Assembly: GCF_019578655.1 (NCBI RefSeq)
Contig: NC_063261.1
Location: forward strand, 18,776,216-18,840,215
DNA: 64,000 bases
Source of the DNA: Ricinus communis
Taxonomy: Eukaryota; Streptophyta; Magnoliopsida; Malpighiales; Euphorbiaceae
Direction of reading: 5' to 3'
Shown: one piece after another, positions 50,359 to 61,267 of the stretch
Layout of the letters: the number at the start of each line of letters is the position of its first letter
Position numbering within the stretch: the first letter of the stretch is position 1
Position numbers and translations under genes: made by a program
Notes under the pieces: generated by a model
Seen by the model: the letters and a program-made list of their open reading frames with translations, nothing else
The model's database searches: none
What the model was told of the DNA's origin: nothing

Positions 50359-50747
50359 TCACTTTCTCCAAATGTAAACCACCAAACAAAAACAATCAAG
50401 ATGCAGTGGCTTATTTGTTAGAGAAACGATAACCAAAGCTCAATCGCCTCCATTTTCAAATTCCAATATCTTTTTAAGGACAAAATAAAACGTCTCGAAA
50501 CGTTTTCTAAAAAAGAAACTCTAGTTTTTAGGATCGTGAAGATGCGTGTAATGGCATACGAAATTAAAAAGAAAAAAGCACGAAAGTTGCGTGTCCTTAT
50601 ATTTCAGAAATAGAAAGAGCTTTGAAAAACGCGCGCCTCCACGCGTGTTAGAAAGAGAGCAGCAGGTGAAAGAATTTTCCGGTGAAATATCAGAGAGAGA
50701 GTGAGCGCGCGACGGAAAAGTGACCGTCCGGCCGCGACAGTAGAGCT

Positions 50748-50780
<33 letters not shown>

Positions 50781-50860
50781 GTAAAGGACTGTCTTTATGG
50801 AATAGAAAGGAGGGGTGAGCTGTGAGTTGTTATTTATACAAAAATGGTGTTGGCAGTGGC
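50359..50860 (-). promoter_or_regulatory. 5' leader and promoter of the DUF21-CBS gene, with GA repeat
   Basis: A (GA)14 tract at 50,751-50,779 reads CT-rich on the coding strand and lies about 390 bp upstream of the ATG. It is flanked by GC-richer sequence (GAGCGCGCGACGG; CCGTCCGGCCGCGAC) unlike the AT-rich surroundings. This is likely the 5' UTR and core promoter. Confidence 0.5.
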
Positions 50861-51854
50861 TAAGGCTGTTACCAAATTGCCAATTCTCTGTCAGTCAGTT
50901 GTTTGTTTTCTTTTTTAATTTCTATTTTACTAATTTACTATCCTTATCTATAAATTTCTTTTTCTTAAGAAATTGAGATTAATTTAATATGCAATAAATA
51001 ACTTAATAAATGTTATTTCAGTGACACTAGTAAATAGAGAAAGCCCTTCAAACTCGAATCTCCATGGTAGTAATAAATTGCTTAGTATTCTGCTCCCTCT
51101 CTCCAACTGGCTATTTTTAAAGGTAATTTAGTTTTTGTAATTAGTATTATAATTTTTGATTTTGTATTATATATTTTTAATAATAATTAATATACTATCG
51201 ATAATTTAAATATTAATGACTTGTAAATTTATTTATAATTTTTGAGATTCGAAATAAATAAAAAATTAGTCACTGCTATTTTAAAATTTAAAAAATCAAA
51301 ATTAATTATAAATATTAATATTATTGTTAATTGATAAATGCTATGTTAAATATTCAATCATTAAGTTAATAATTAAAAAGAGAACGTGACTATATTTTTG
51401 GCCTTCACTTATCAAAGTTGTATAAGAAAAATATATATGAATTTTTTATTTAAATAAAAAGAATCAATATTTAAAAATTATATTCTAATTATTTATTATT
51501 TTCTATTCATTACAAGTTATAGCCTATTTTTTTAATTTAATTTAGCATATATATTTTTGACATGTAATTAATATTTATTATTTTATAAAAATAAATAAAT
51601 AAAATATTTATATATATTATTTGTAGATATATAAAAACTATCATGGATATTATTAAATAAAAAAGTCACTATTATAACATAATAATTTCTATACTCTTAA
51701 TATTTTTTAATCTTTTAAGAGAATTAAACTCAATATATTCACATTCATAAAAACAAAAGAAATCCATTTAATACTTACATTTTCTTTTATATAACACATT
51801 TTCTATAGTCATCTAATTCAACTTATATATATATAAATTGCAACCACAAAATTA

Positions 51855-51902
<48 letters not shown>

Positions 51903-52552
51903 AAACTCAACAGAGAGTTACAAAAATATTGCACCATTTTTGCTTTTGGGTATTCTTTTGAAGCATAAACTGTTAAATTAGCTGAACACATGAAAATACT
52001 TATTTTATAACCTTTTTTTGTTCTCATTTTTGGTCAGTCAGTTTTTCCCTTTTTCTATTTTTTATTAATATTTTATTTTAACTTGGCAAAGAAGTGCAAT
52101 GGTGGGGGATGGGTTCTGGTATGGTATTAGGCTCTCAGCATTCACTTTATTGTTACATACATTGGCTCTAGAAATAATAATTGACATTAAATTCTGAATG
52201 TGCTCCTATCCCATGAATGTATCATTTCTTCTATTGCTACTTTCTACTTCTTATTTGATAGCTAAGGAAAAAGGTTCCATTTCGTAAAGCTACTTTGGGT
52301 GATTACCGAATCATGCATGCCTTCAAGTATTAGTTGTTAGTTTGTAATAAACATGCTCATCACTAGATATATGTTGGGTTTCTTTTTTTTCTCTTTTATT
52401 AAGTGAACCACACCTAACCAGGTCGGTTATGATTTGCCGGTTTCGATTCAGGAACTATCAGTTTTTCAGTCCACAGTGCTTAAAACTCGTCAATTTTAGT
52501 TCACACTTACAGTTTCGAAACCGATTCATGGTTATGTAATTTATAAATTAGT
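50861..52552. other. AT-rich spacer with TA microsatellite
   Basis: No gene seen. It includes a (TA)20 tract at about 51,860-51,900, which accounts for a spurious IYIYIY ORF on the minus strand, and a TA-rich stretch from 51,120 to 51,680. Confidence 0.5.
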
Positions 52553-52953
52553 GTTGAGAAGTGACCGAAACATCAACAAACAAACAAATAAACAAAAAAA
52601 TTAATAACATAGGGATTTTACGTGGTTTGGTAATGTGTTTACGTCCTTGGAAGCGATAAACGGCTGTATCTATTATTATTAGATAATTATTTCCCTTTTT
52701 AGATTATATATATATATATATATATATATATAACTCTTGGTACAATTATAAAAATATTATGTACCGTACCGCAAGGTATTACCTCCGCACCCCTCAACCC
52801 ACTTAGACCTAGCCCGCGGACTAATTATGAAACTCCTCTATTGGATAGATTTTGTTGCTCTGCTCAGTTCGCTCGTTGCACTGCGCTCTATCCGTTCACT
52901 CCGTTCCGTTCTAGTATCTGTTCCTTAAACTGGTATACGAGCTATATCTAACA
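52553..52953. mobile_element. Probable Copia-like solo LTR
   Basis: It starts TGTTGAGAAGTGACCGAAAC and ends TATATCTAACA, giving TG...CA ends with a short imperfect inverted repeat (TGTTGA/TGTTAG). Inside are GATTTTACGTGGTTTGGTAA and TTACGTCCTTGGAAG, a pattern common in plant Copia LTRs, and a (TA)n tract at 52,706-52,732. GC content is higher than the flanks (52,780-52,920). TGGTATACGAGC at 52,931 resembles a tRNA-Met primer-binding site, so the LTR may end there instead. No target duplication was found. Confidence 0.42.
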
Positions 52954-55900
52954 ACTATCTTAAAATCATCATATGTATTTAATAAAATTATATTAAAATT
53001 CTCAACAATATTATTAATATTGTTGAGAATTTATAGCTTTTATAATGAAGATAAACATTACAATTGATTGCAGTTTTCAATAAAAAGATTTTAAAAAACT
53101 ATCTTAGATTTGTTTATTATGACAGAGGAAAGGAAGAGAATAAAATCCCAGGGAATTATATTCATTATAATTTATTAATTCATAAAGCTTCAAATGTTAT
53201 ATAATGTCGACAAAATTTCATGAATTCTGCATAAAAGCAGCTGGCCTGCTCGTGAGTATTCATGCAATAATAATATATTAATTCTCAGGTGTGACCGTCT
53301 GATTGCAGCATAATTGTCCTTTTTAACACTTAATAATAAACAAAATCTCCTTCTTTTGTTGTAAAAGAATAAAATAAAATAAAGAGATATGATTTCCTTA
53401 TTTGCATTCAGAGACAATTGTAAAAGAGATTATTGTGTAATTTTATCATTTTATAATTTTAATATAATAAGTATTCTTAAATAAAAAAATATGTAATTAA
53501 AATTTAATAATTTAAAATCTTATTATTTGATTGACAAAATTATCTCATTGGACCAGTAACTTCTAAATTATAATTTAATAATTAAATAATAAAATTAAAA
53601 ACTGTTAAATTCTAAACTCCAACTATTAAATAATATACTAATAGTAGTTAATTAAAGTGAAGATTATTCAACTTTTATACTTATCCTTTGATTGATGCAA
53701 GAGATAAAGAGTGAGAAGTACAGCGTTGATTTGGACTGAAGCTTGAATAATTAATATATTATATGGTTTGTTATGATTTTCTCTCTATTTTTCTATTTTA
53801 TAATATTTATATTGTCTGTGGTCTAAGATTGACACATATGGTCGACCAAACGACAATGCATATCAAAGATGACAACTCTTTTGTAGTTCTTGTGCATATA
53901 TTAATGGAGATATCATAATTAAACAAGTGGCCAACATCAAAATTATTTGTCAACAATATAATGCTGGCAATTTCACCTTTTAGAAAAATGGGTCAATTTT
54001 GAGGGTTTTTTTTTTTCTATATATAATTTATACTTTTTTTAAAAATTTGAGAATTACATTAGTGTTTTATTCAAAAAAATATATATTTATAAAAATAAAA
54101 TAATTTGTCAAATTAAAAAGTAATTCATGAAAGTAAAATAATATGTTAAATTAAAAAATTTAAATTTATTTTTTAATATTAACTATGATTCCAAAGACTA
54201 TAAGAGATAAATAAATACCTTCTATTATATATAAAAAGATAATTATAAAATATTGTTTTAAACCTTAAATTTTTTAACTTAATCTTATTAAATTTATTTA
54301 ATATTTATTTTATTTTAAAATTATATTTTTAAACGTTAAAATTATTATTTTCTTCTTTTTTTTCTTTTCGGAGGAAGAGACGGGAGAGAATTCTAAAACA
54401 ATAGAGAAGATAAACTTTACATCTATACCAAAAATTTGTTAAAAGATATTATTAATCAAATTGAAGGGCAAGAAAAAGAAAACTATATTTTTTTATTTTT
54501 TTATTGTTTTTTTTTTGTTAAAACTACTTAATCAGTTCAGTTTAATTTTGCTTAATAAAATAATACATACTAATCCTTCAATGTAATATGATATATAATG
54601 GTTGGAGTTAGTTAATTAACAGCAAAAGAGCAAACTAAACACATTAATCAAAATTAACAATTTGGAAACAGAATGAAAAAGAAATGAAAGGAAAAAAGAA
54701 AAAAGAAGAAGAAGAAGAAGAAAGAAAATGCAGCTATTAGGGATTATGGAGCCTTATTAGAGGCAAAGCGACCCTCCAAAATTCAAAGGGCCGAGTTTAG
54801 ACGGTCATGTTAATTTGTTAGGTACGTACTCTAAGATTTAAAGTCAAATATTATTCATTACTTTTAATGTCCAAATTTATTTATTTATTTCAAATGAATG
54901 CGACTTGGTTAAAAAGAAGCATGCGATGATATGCAATGGCACAAATAATATGAGACCCTATTAACTATAGAGTTGGGTAAGTAAAGCATCCAATCTACTT
55001 ATTGACATATATAATTTTTTATGCTCAAATTTAGTAGAGTCTCAGGTCTAATAATTTGGCCGGGTTTCATAAAAAAGCTTATTCAAATTCTTGAAGTTTA
55101 TAGATTCTTTGATCCATTACTTAATTTCTGATCTATTATTAATTTCTTATCTATATGTCTGAAATTGGTTAATTAACACGTGATAAATCTTAGAATAACA
55201 ATTCTTAGCATTTATTTTCCAATACGTTCAAACTTTTAATATTGTCAAGCAATCAATTATGTTTACGTAAGTCTTTAACTTTATGCAATCAAATCCTCAA
55301 GCTTTCCGATTCTGCTTTTGTCATTTATTTTACGGCAAACCAACTACTTACATTTGATACTTTCAAGTCCTTAGTTAAGAAATCCTTAGCTTATAAATCC
55401 ACATATATTAGGTTACAATTACTTTATTTCTCAAATCCTTAAGCTCACTTTAACTCCTGGCTCATTAATTACAGTTTTTACGTCTCATTTCAATTCCATA
55501 ACTCAAAGTTTTAGTCCATTTATTAGCTATGTGTTTGATTTAATAAAGTAATCTAGATCTCTTTATTACTTGTATAAATTTCTGTATTAAAAGTGAAACA
55601 TCTCATATTCCAAATAGTGAAACTACATTCATTATATTCATTTCAAGTAATTCATTTATTACATGATCGATGATACTTAAATCTATTTGTTCAAAGGTTT
55701 TAAATTTGGACACATAATTTTTATTTTAAATTTATTTGATTCTAAATTTAAAAAAAGTCCAATTATTTTTTAAACAAAATTAAAAATATTATTTATTTAA
55801 AGTCCGTCTAATAAACCCGGGCTAGTCCGAAATTTATAAAATAAACTTTTTATATTTTTTTTTTGACGAATTCAACTTTGTTAAAATTTTAAATTCATAT

Positions 55901-56145
55901 AAGTAGGCCGGGCTAAACTGAAGCCTAAACTTGAAAAAGGGCCCGCGAAACTTTAAAGAGGTCTACTGACGCTATTTTAAATTTTAGCTTTTAATTTAAT
56001 TTATTTGAGAACGCATTCACTATCTTTTTAGAAAATAATCTTATCTTTTTCGTAATTCTGTTTGAAATGATACGCCACCGTTTCACTTCATAAACCCAGA
56101 AAACCTCTGCATAGCTAAAATATCTAAAACCTTATTTCCCCTGTA

Positions 56146-56149
<4 letters not shown>
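52954..56149. other. AT-rich spacer, no gene
   Basis: About 3.2 kb of AT-rich sequence with poly-A/T tracts and a (GAA)n stretch at 54,700-54,722. The pieces around 55,700-55,960 (AATAAACCCGGGCTAG, GTAGGCCGGGCTAAACTG) contain transposon-like GGC-CGGGC words but no clear boundaries. No ORF resembles a protein. Confidence 0.45.
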
Positions 56150-56184
<35 letters not shown>

Positions 56185-56660
56185 CTGCTTGTGACGGTTC
56201 GTTTCCACCAGCTGCACTCTTTCCTTCGTCGGCGATAGAACCCCCACCGCAACTCTCTTCCGCCACCACAAAGGTCTCTCCTCTCTCTTTATTGATCATG
56301 CGGTGTTCTTGATGTGTACTGATGAAATTTATGTAATCTTATTAATTATCGCTGTTCGTTCCTTGATAATAATAATCTATCGATCTTTGATTTTCCATGT
56401 AACATTAACTGTTATTAGCTAAAAGATGTAAACTTTGAAGAAACCCATGAAATCCTTAGTGACGATATTTCAGACATTTTCTTTTTGAATTTGAAAGTTA
56501 ACAAAAATCTGTAATTGTACAAGTGCTAAAAATAGTGAAGTTATGCTAAAATTATACAAAAATTGTTACCATCTTACTGCTGTCTTCCTTGTTTTCTATC
56601 TAAATTTTAAATGATGATGTCTTTTGCATATCAACATTGATTTCTTTTCTGTAGACCGTC
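56150..56660 (+). promoter_or_regulatory. 5' UTR with CT repeat and leader intron
   Basis: A (CT)15 tract at 56,150-56,179 lies in a leader exon ending CCACAAAG at 56,273. A GT-AG intron (56,274-56,654) ends TTTTCTGTAG, six bases before the start codon at 56,661. Confidence 0.6.
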
Positions 56661-59460
56661 ATGAGCTCATTCAGCAACACTTCCAATTTTGACAATCTCC
56701 TCCTCCAAACCCTACTGGGCCGTCTCCAAATCAGACCCCCTAATGCTGCTCACAATCCGTTACTCTCTCAGTCTCTTGAGGACCTCCTCTTTGATGCTGC
56801 TGATAGGTTATCTGATTACTCTGATGACGATAATTCGGATTCTAGAACCAAACTGTCTAAAGAAGAGTCCAAACTCGAGAAGGATATCATTCGGATAATT
56901 CTTTCGGGTAAGACTGCTTCGTTGAAACCTAACTCTGGTCAGGCAGTTACAATTGGTGAACATCACATATGTGTTGGGTTTCATGAGGAAAAAGGATCAG
57001 ATTATCGTGTGTGGGAGTGGCATGGGCATATTATGTTGTTTGATGAAGAGAATGGATATACTCCTGAGTATATATATGGGAATTACTTTGAGAGGTTGCA
57101 AGGTAAGGCAATGTCTGGTGGGGTTAGTAAGGTTGACAAGGAAGAGGAGGAGGAGGAGGAGGAGGAGGAGGAGGAAAAGGAAGTGGAGGAGAAGGAAGAG
57201 CAGAAAGTGGGGAATTTGGGGCTTAGAGAGTTGATTGATGGTGGGAATTCTGGTGGTGCTCGAGTTCTTCATAGGAACATTAATGCTGGTTCTCCAAGGT
57301 TTGTTTAACAGAAATCATTCTCTTTCTCTATTGCTTATCATGTTTGCTGTCCTTTCTGCTGTTTATTGTTTTGCTTGTCCCAGAATGTGTCCTTTTTTGG
57401 TATTTGTCAATTTTATAGCACTTAAGAGTTTCTTCTCCCTTCATGTCTCTTACTGTAAGTTGCCTTCAAATTCATGTTGTTTAAGTTATTGGAGGAAGGA
57501 TTTCGCATAGCTATTGATCTCATGACTGTTTGTTACTTAAGGCTGCGCAAAAATTTGCTTTGTGCAGCAGTGCTATAGTAGGAGGATACCATATCTGGCA
57601 CAATGTGTTTCTGAATTTTTTTTTTCTACTAAAGTCAATAGATAATGCCAGGGCTTGAGGATTTGGTTGTGGTTTTGCTAGGTCAGTATGGTGGTTTCTG
57701 AAATGGTTGGAATGAGTGTTCTAGTTGGATTTTCTAGTAGCCGTTTGAAGTGGTCTTCTAGAATTGATTTATGGTTGGGGCAAGAGTTTAGGACATCATA
57801 TATTGTTTATAACATCACTTGGCTTTAGTGGCTTCGGTCCTGTGGCTGCTGGACTGGGACCGTTTGTTTCTATTTGTTATTGTTTGTTGAACCATGAGTT
57901 TACTACAAAAATGTGTGTAATTTATCATTTGCATGAACTTTCTACTATAAAGGAAAGAAAATCCATCCTCACTTCTCGCCTTTGGAAAACAAACTAGCAT
58001 TTGGCAATCTAATGCCAGCTTGTTTTTATTGCACTCATGGTATCATTGGAACTAATGCTAATGTCTGATTTTTATTTTAAAGGTTCTGATAACGCAATTC
58101 ATCCACCATGCTTCAATTACTTTCACATTAAAGGCCTCGTATTGTGTATTCTTTTTTATCCTGCATTTGTATGTGAATATGTTTGTCCAAGTCAGTACTA
58201 GAAGATAAGTACAACATACTTTTATGAAGTCTTTGAGTACGCATATATTTGTTTAGTGATATTCAATGTATGCAGAAAGCATTTGATATTCTGATTTACT
58301 ATTATACCTTGAGAATTGCATTTACTGAAAACTGGTACTCTTCTATATGACTTGCTGCAATTCAAATCTCAAACGTTAGATGAATTTGGGGATTTCATAT
58401 AAAGACAATTGAAAAGTATGATTTTTCTTTTTGTTTATTGCATGTTTTATTGAAGTATCATTTACTGTTTCTGTTTTCTCCTTCAAGACAATTTGGAACA
58501 TACTGATATTCCTTGCACTAATAATGCGTTGTATTTTTCCCTGCTGCATATACCAGGTTTAGTTAGAATAAAATCACATCTCACGAGTGGTTTTGGGCGT
58601 CCAGTGTGGAGGCTACAATCAGTCCCTTGTTCCCCTTTCTTTGAGACTGAAGCTTTTTGGTTGTCATCTGGCTCATTACTTTTGCAATCCCAACAGTGCA
58701 TCCTGTGTTTCAAACTTTAGATACCCATTAGATTGTATACATGAAGAAGTTGATTTCATGTTGACAGACATAATTTTGTTTCAAGTTGTTATTCACTTCT
58801 GAGCAGAATAAAATATGTACATCTATATTTTCAATCTGCTTAATAGCTCTTGCTCCTTCTCCCTCTCTCTCTCTCTCTCACAGAAACACACACTCATGCA
58901 TACACAAAGAGAAACACTTATGCGCTGCACACGGAACAATAACTGTGAGGTGGAACTTGGTTTCTCATTAGCTCAACATTCCTATCATGTCCTTCTATTT
59001 GGATGCTTTTTTGTGGAGTGAGAACTTCACATGCATGTATGGTTTGTTGAGACTTCGAATCATACCTTTTGTTCTGATGATACAAGGATTATGTGCAATT
59101 CTTGCTTTTGTTGGTGCCCAATTAGTGCTTTTTCTTTCTTCCCATTTCCGTTTGATTAGGAGGAAGGTACTTTTTTGGTACATGATTTCTGTGCAAAGAA
59201 GGCTGATCATCTTTAGTATAGGAGTTCCTTCTGATATAAATGCAAGATCAAATATCAGATGCAGATGTTCAGCATGGTATCCTTTCCATGTGATGATATA
59301 GAAATGATATTACCTCTCTCTCTCTCTCTCTCTCTCATCTGTCTAACCATTTCAAATTTCCCAAACCTGAAATCCCTCTCCAGTTCTCTATTTTGAGAGG
59401 AAATGCTGTTCTCTAAATTGTTCCTTCAGGTGTCAACCTGTGCCAGTTCACATTTTCTGA
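56661..59460 (+). CDS. Uncharacterised acidic plant protein
   Basis: Exon 1 (56,661-57,298) encodes 212 residues plus two bases. If read through, the frame stops at 57,308 (PRFV). A GT donor at 57,299 (AAG|GTTTG) and an acceptor at 59,429 (TTCCTTCAG) give a 31-nt last exon (59,430-59,460) ending PRCQPVPVHIF, for 222 residues; this splice model is inferred. The N-terminus has FDNLLLQTLLGRLQIRPPN and a Ser/Asp-rich SDYSDDDNSDS. The middle looks folded (ITIGEHHICVGFHEE-type strand pattern; RVWEWHGHIMLFDEENGYTP; YIYGNYFERL). Residues 156-178 are a near-pure Glu tract encoded by GAG/GAA repeats. The tail has LGLRELIDGGNSGGARVLHR. I recognise it as a conserved plant type but know no function, domain name or symbol. 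Confidence 0.72.
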
Positions 59461-60340
59461 GAAACTGCACAGACAAGTCCTGAATTATTTGATATATGAA
59501 AAACTTTTCATCTTTCCCGTTGCTGTATTGTCATTCTGGAAATTCCTCTAAAAGACACTATAATCATCCATGAACTGCAAAGTGGTGAGTCTTGATACCC
59601 TTTGAACAGAATGCTTCAATTTTCCATGACATTTCGTTGTCATCAATATGGTTTGATACTTGAGGTGCTGGTTTCAAAAGAACTAAAATTTAGTTGCAGC
59701 TAAAAGAAAAAGAATTATTTGGCATTTGTGGACAAGCACCATACCAGAATCATATGATTATGTAAATGAACTTAAATATAATGTGATATCCTAATTTCCA
59801 CCTACATTTTTAATTTTGGGGATTTAAAAAATCTAAATTCTTATTTCAAGATTATTATTAAGTTAGAAATTTATAAAATTTATTTATAAATTTAAAATCT
59901 ATATATTTTGAATAAAGTGAAAATTAATTTAAATTTTTACACGATTAAATTTATATGGAATTAGTTATCATTAAATTAAATTTTATAAATTTTATATTAA
60001 TAAATTAATATATTCTATAACATCATAATATTTTTTAATTTTATTAATTTTATTATATTTTAATTTTTATATTTATCTCAAATAAAATAAATTGTTTTAT
60101 GAATTCCAGCTTAGCGAGATAAATCTTTCAATAATTAAAAGGCTTTAGAAATGGGCTTTTCATGGCTATGGACATGTTTCTAGCAACAAGCCTAAATTAA
60201 ATTAGATCAAACCACAATTTCAAAGGCCAGTAAGCTTGAGAATAGAGTTGTTAATAAACAATTAAATAAGCGAGTTAGTGATTCCTTTTAAATAAACAAA
60301 AAAATGAAAAAGGAAATATTAATGAAATAAAAAATAAAGA
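59461..60340. other. 3' UTR and AT-rich spacer
   Basis: It follows the acidic-protein gene. From 59,800 to 60,100 it is strongly AT-rich with no coding signal. Nothing else recognised. Confidence 0.45.
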
Positions 60341-60359
60341 ACACACACAAACAAAAAGG

Positions 60360-60451
60360 AACTCCGCATGAGCTCAACTGTAAATAACTCCACAAATAGA
60401 TCTGGGAAAGATCTCAAAAAGCAAACTTGTTTTGCCAATATTTGATCTCAG
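60360..60451 (+). promoter_or_regulatory. Probable leader exon of the CGR gene
   Basis: Sequence ending GATCTCAG is followed by a strong donor GTAAGTAG at 60,452. It lies 800 bp upstream of the CGR start codon on the same strand, so a leader intron is inferred; its acceptor is not certain. Confidence 0.4.
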
Positions 60452-60599
60452 GTAAGTAGCCAAATTCTGTTGAATTAATTTGAGTTTAACTCTTATTTTA
60501 CATTTTCTCTAACCCATGTCATATTTTAATTAATCTGCTCCTTTTATTACATGAGTTTCTGGTTAGGTGTTGTTCCCAATCACTTCTGTTTGCTTGCAA

Positions 60600-61267
60600 A
60601 ACCCGAGTTATAATGGGTTGATTAAAATATGCTATTTGAAATGGGAATTGCAACGAAGTTTGGAATTAGTTAATTGCTTCTTTTGGTTTTAAGTTTTGGA
60701 CCTGTAAATCGTGGAGAGAATTATATAGTAGAAAATCTAGTTTTTTTTTTTTTTTGTTTTTGTTTTTGGATTGAAAAGATGATAGTTTTAGAACAATGAC
60801 TATAGTTGGTAGGATGCTCAAATTAGATGGCCATGTTAAATGGATCATATTGAATTTGCTATCTAAAATGGGAAATTTTTCAGTGACATTATTTAGTTTT
60901 TTTTTTTTTTTTCTTTGTTTTAAGTTCTACAGTTATATGTTTTGGAAAAAAGTCAAAAAAATCTTGTTAATTTGATTTAGAAGATTGTCTTTGTGACTAA
61001 TTTTTGTGAGATGCTCAAATTTGATAACCATGTCAAATGGGTCAGTCCAAATATGCTATTTGAAAGTTGGAGATGGGCAGTGAAGTTTGGCATTAGTTAT
61101 TATTGTTTTCTTTTAATTGTTTTTCTTTATTTAAAGTTCTGCAGTTATAAGTTTTCAAGGGGTTGTAGGAGAAAATCTTGCTATTTGGATTGAAAAGGTA
61201 ATATATTTAGACCAATAACACTAGTTTTTACGTGATGCCTAAATAAGATAAGCCATGTCAAGGAGGC
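60600..61267 (+). repeat. Three-copy tandem repeat in the CGR leader region
   Basis: Diverged units of about 200-220 bp start at about 60,613, 60,848 and 61,045 with AATATGCTATTTGAAA-like words. They contain TTTTAAGTTCTGCAGTTATA-like words and end with GATGCTCAAATTTGATAACC followed by ATGTCAA or ATGTTAA (60,812-60,842, 61,009-61,037, 61,234-61,260). The third ATGTCAA is the CGR start codon. Poly-T runs interrupt units 1 and 2. Confidence 0.65.

Noticed and set aside
51860..52027. ORF on the minus strand with IYIYIY repeats
   Set aside because: It is a translation of the (TA)n microsatellite.
57119..57234. Arg-rich and Leu-rich ORFs over the Glu tract
   Set aside because: They are other-frame readings of the GAG repeat inside the acidic-protein exon.
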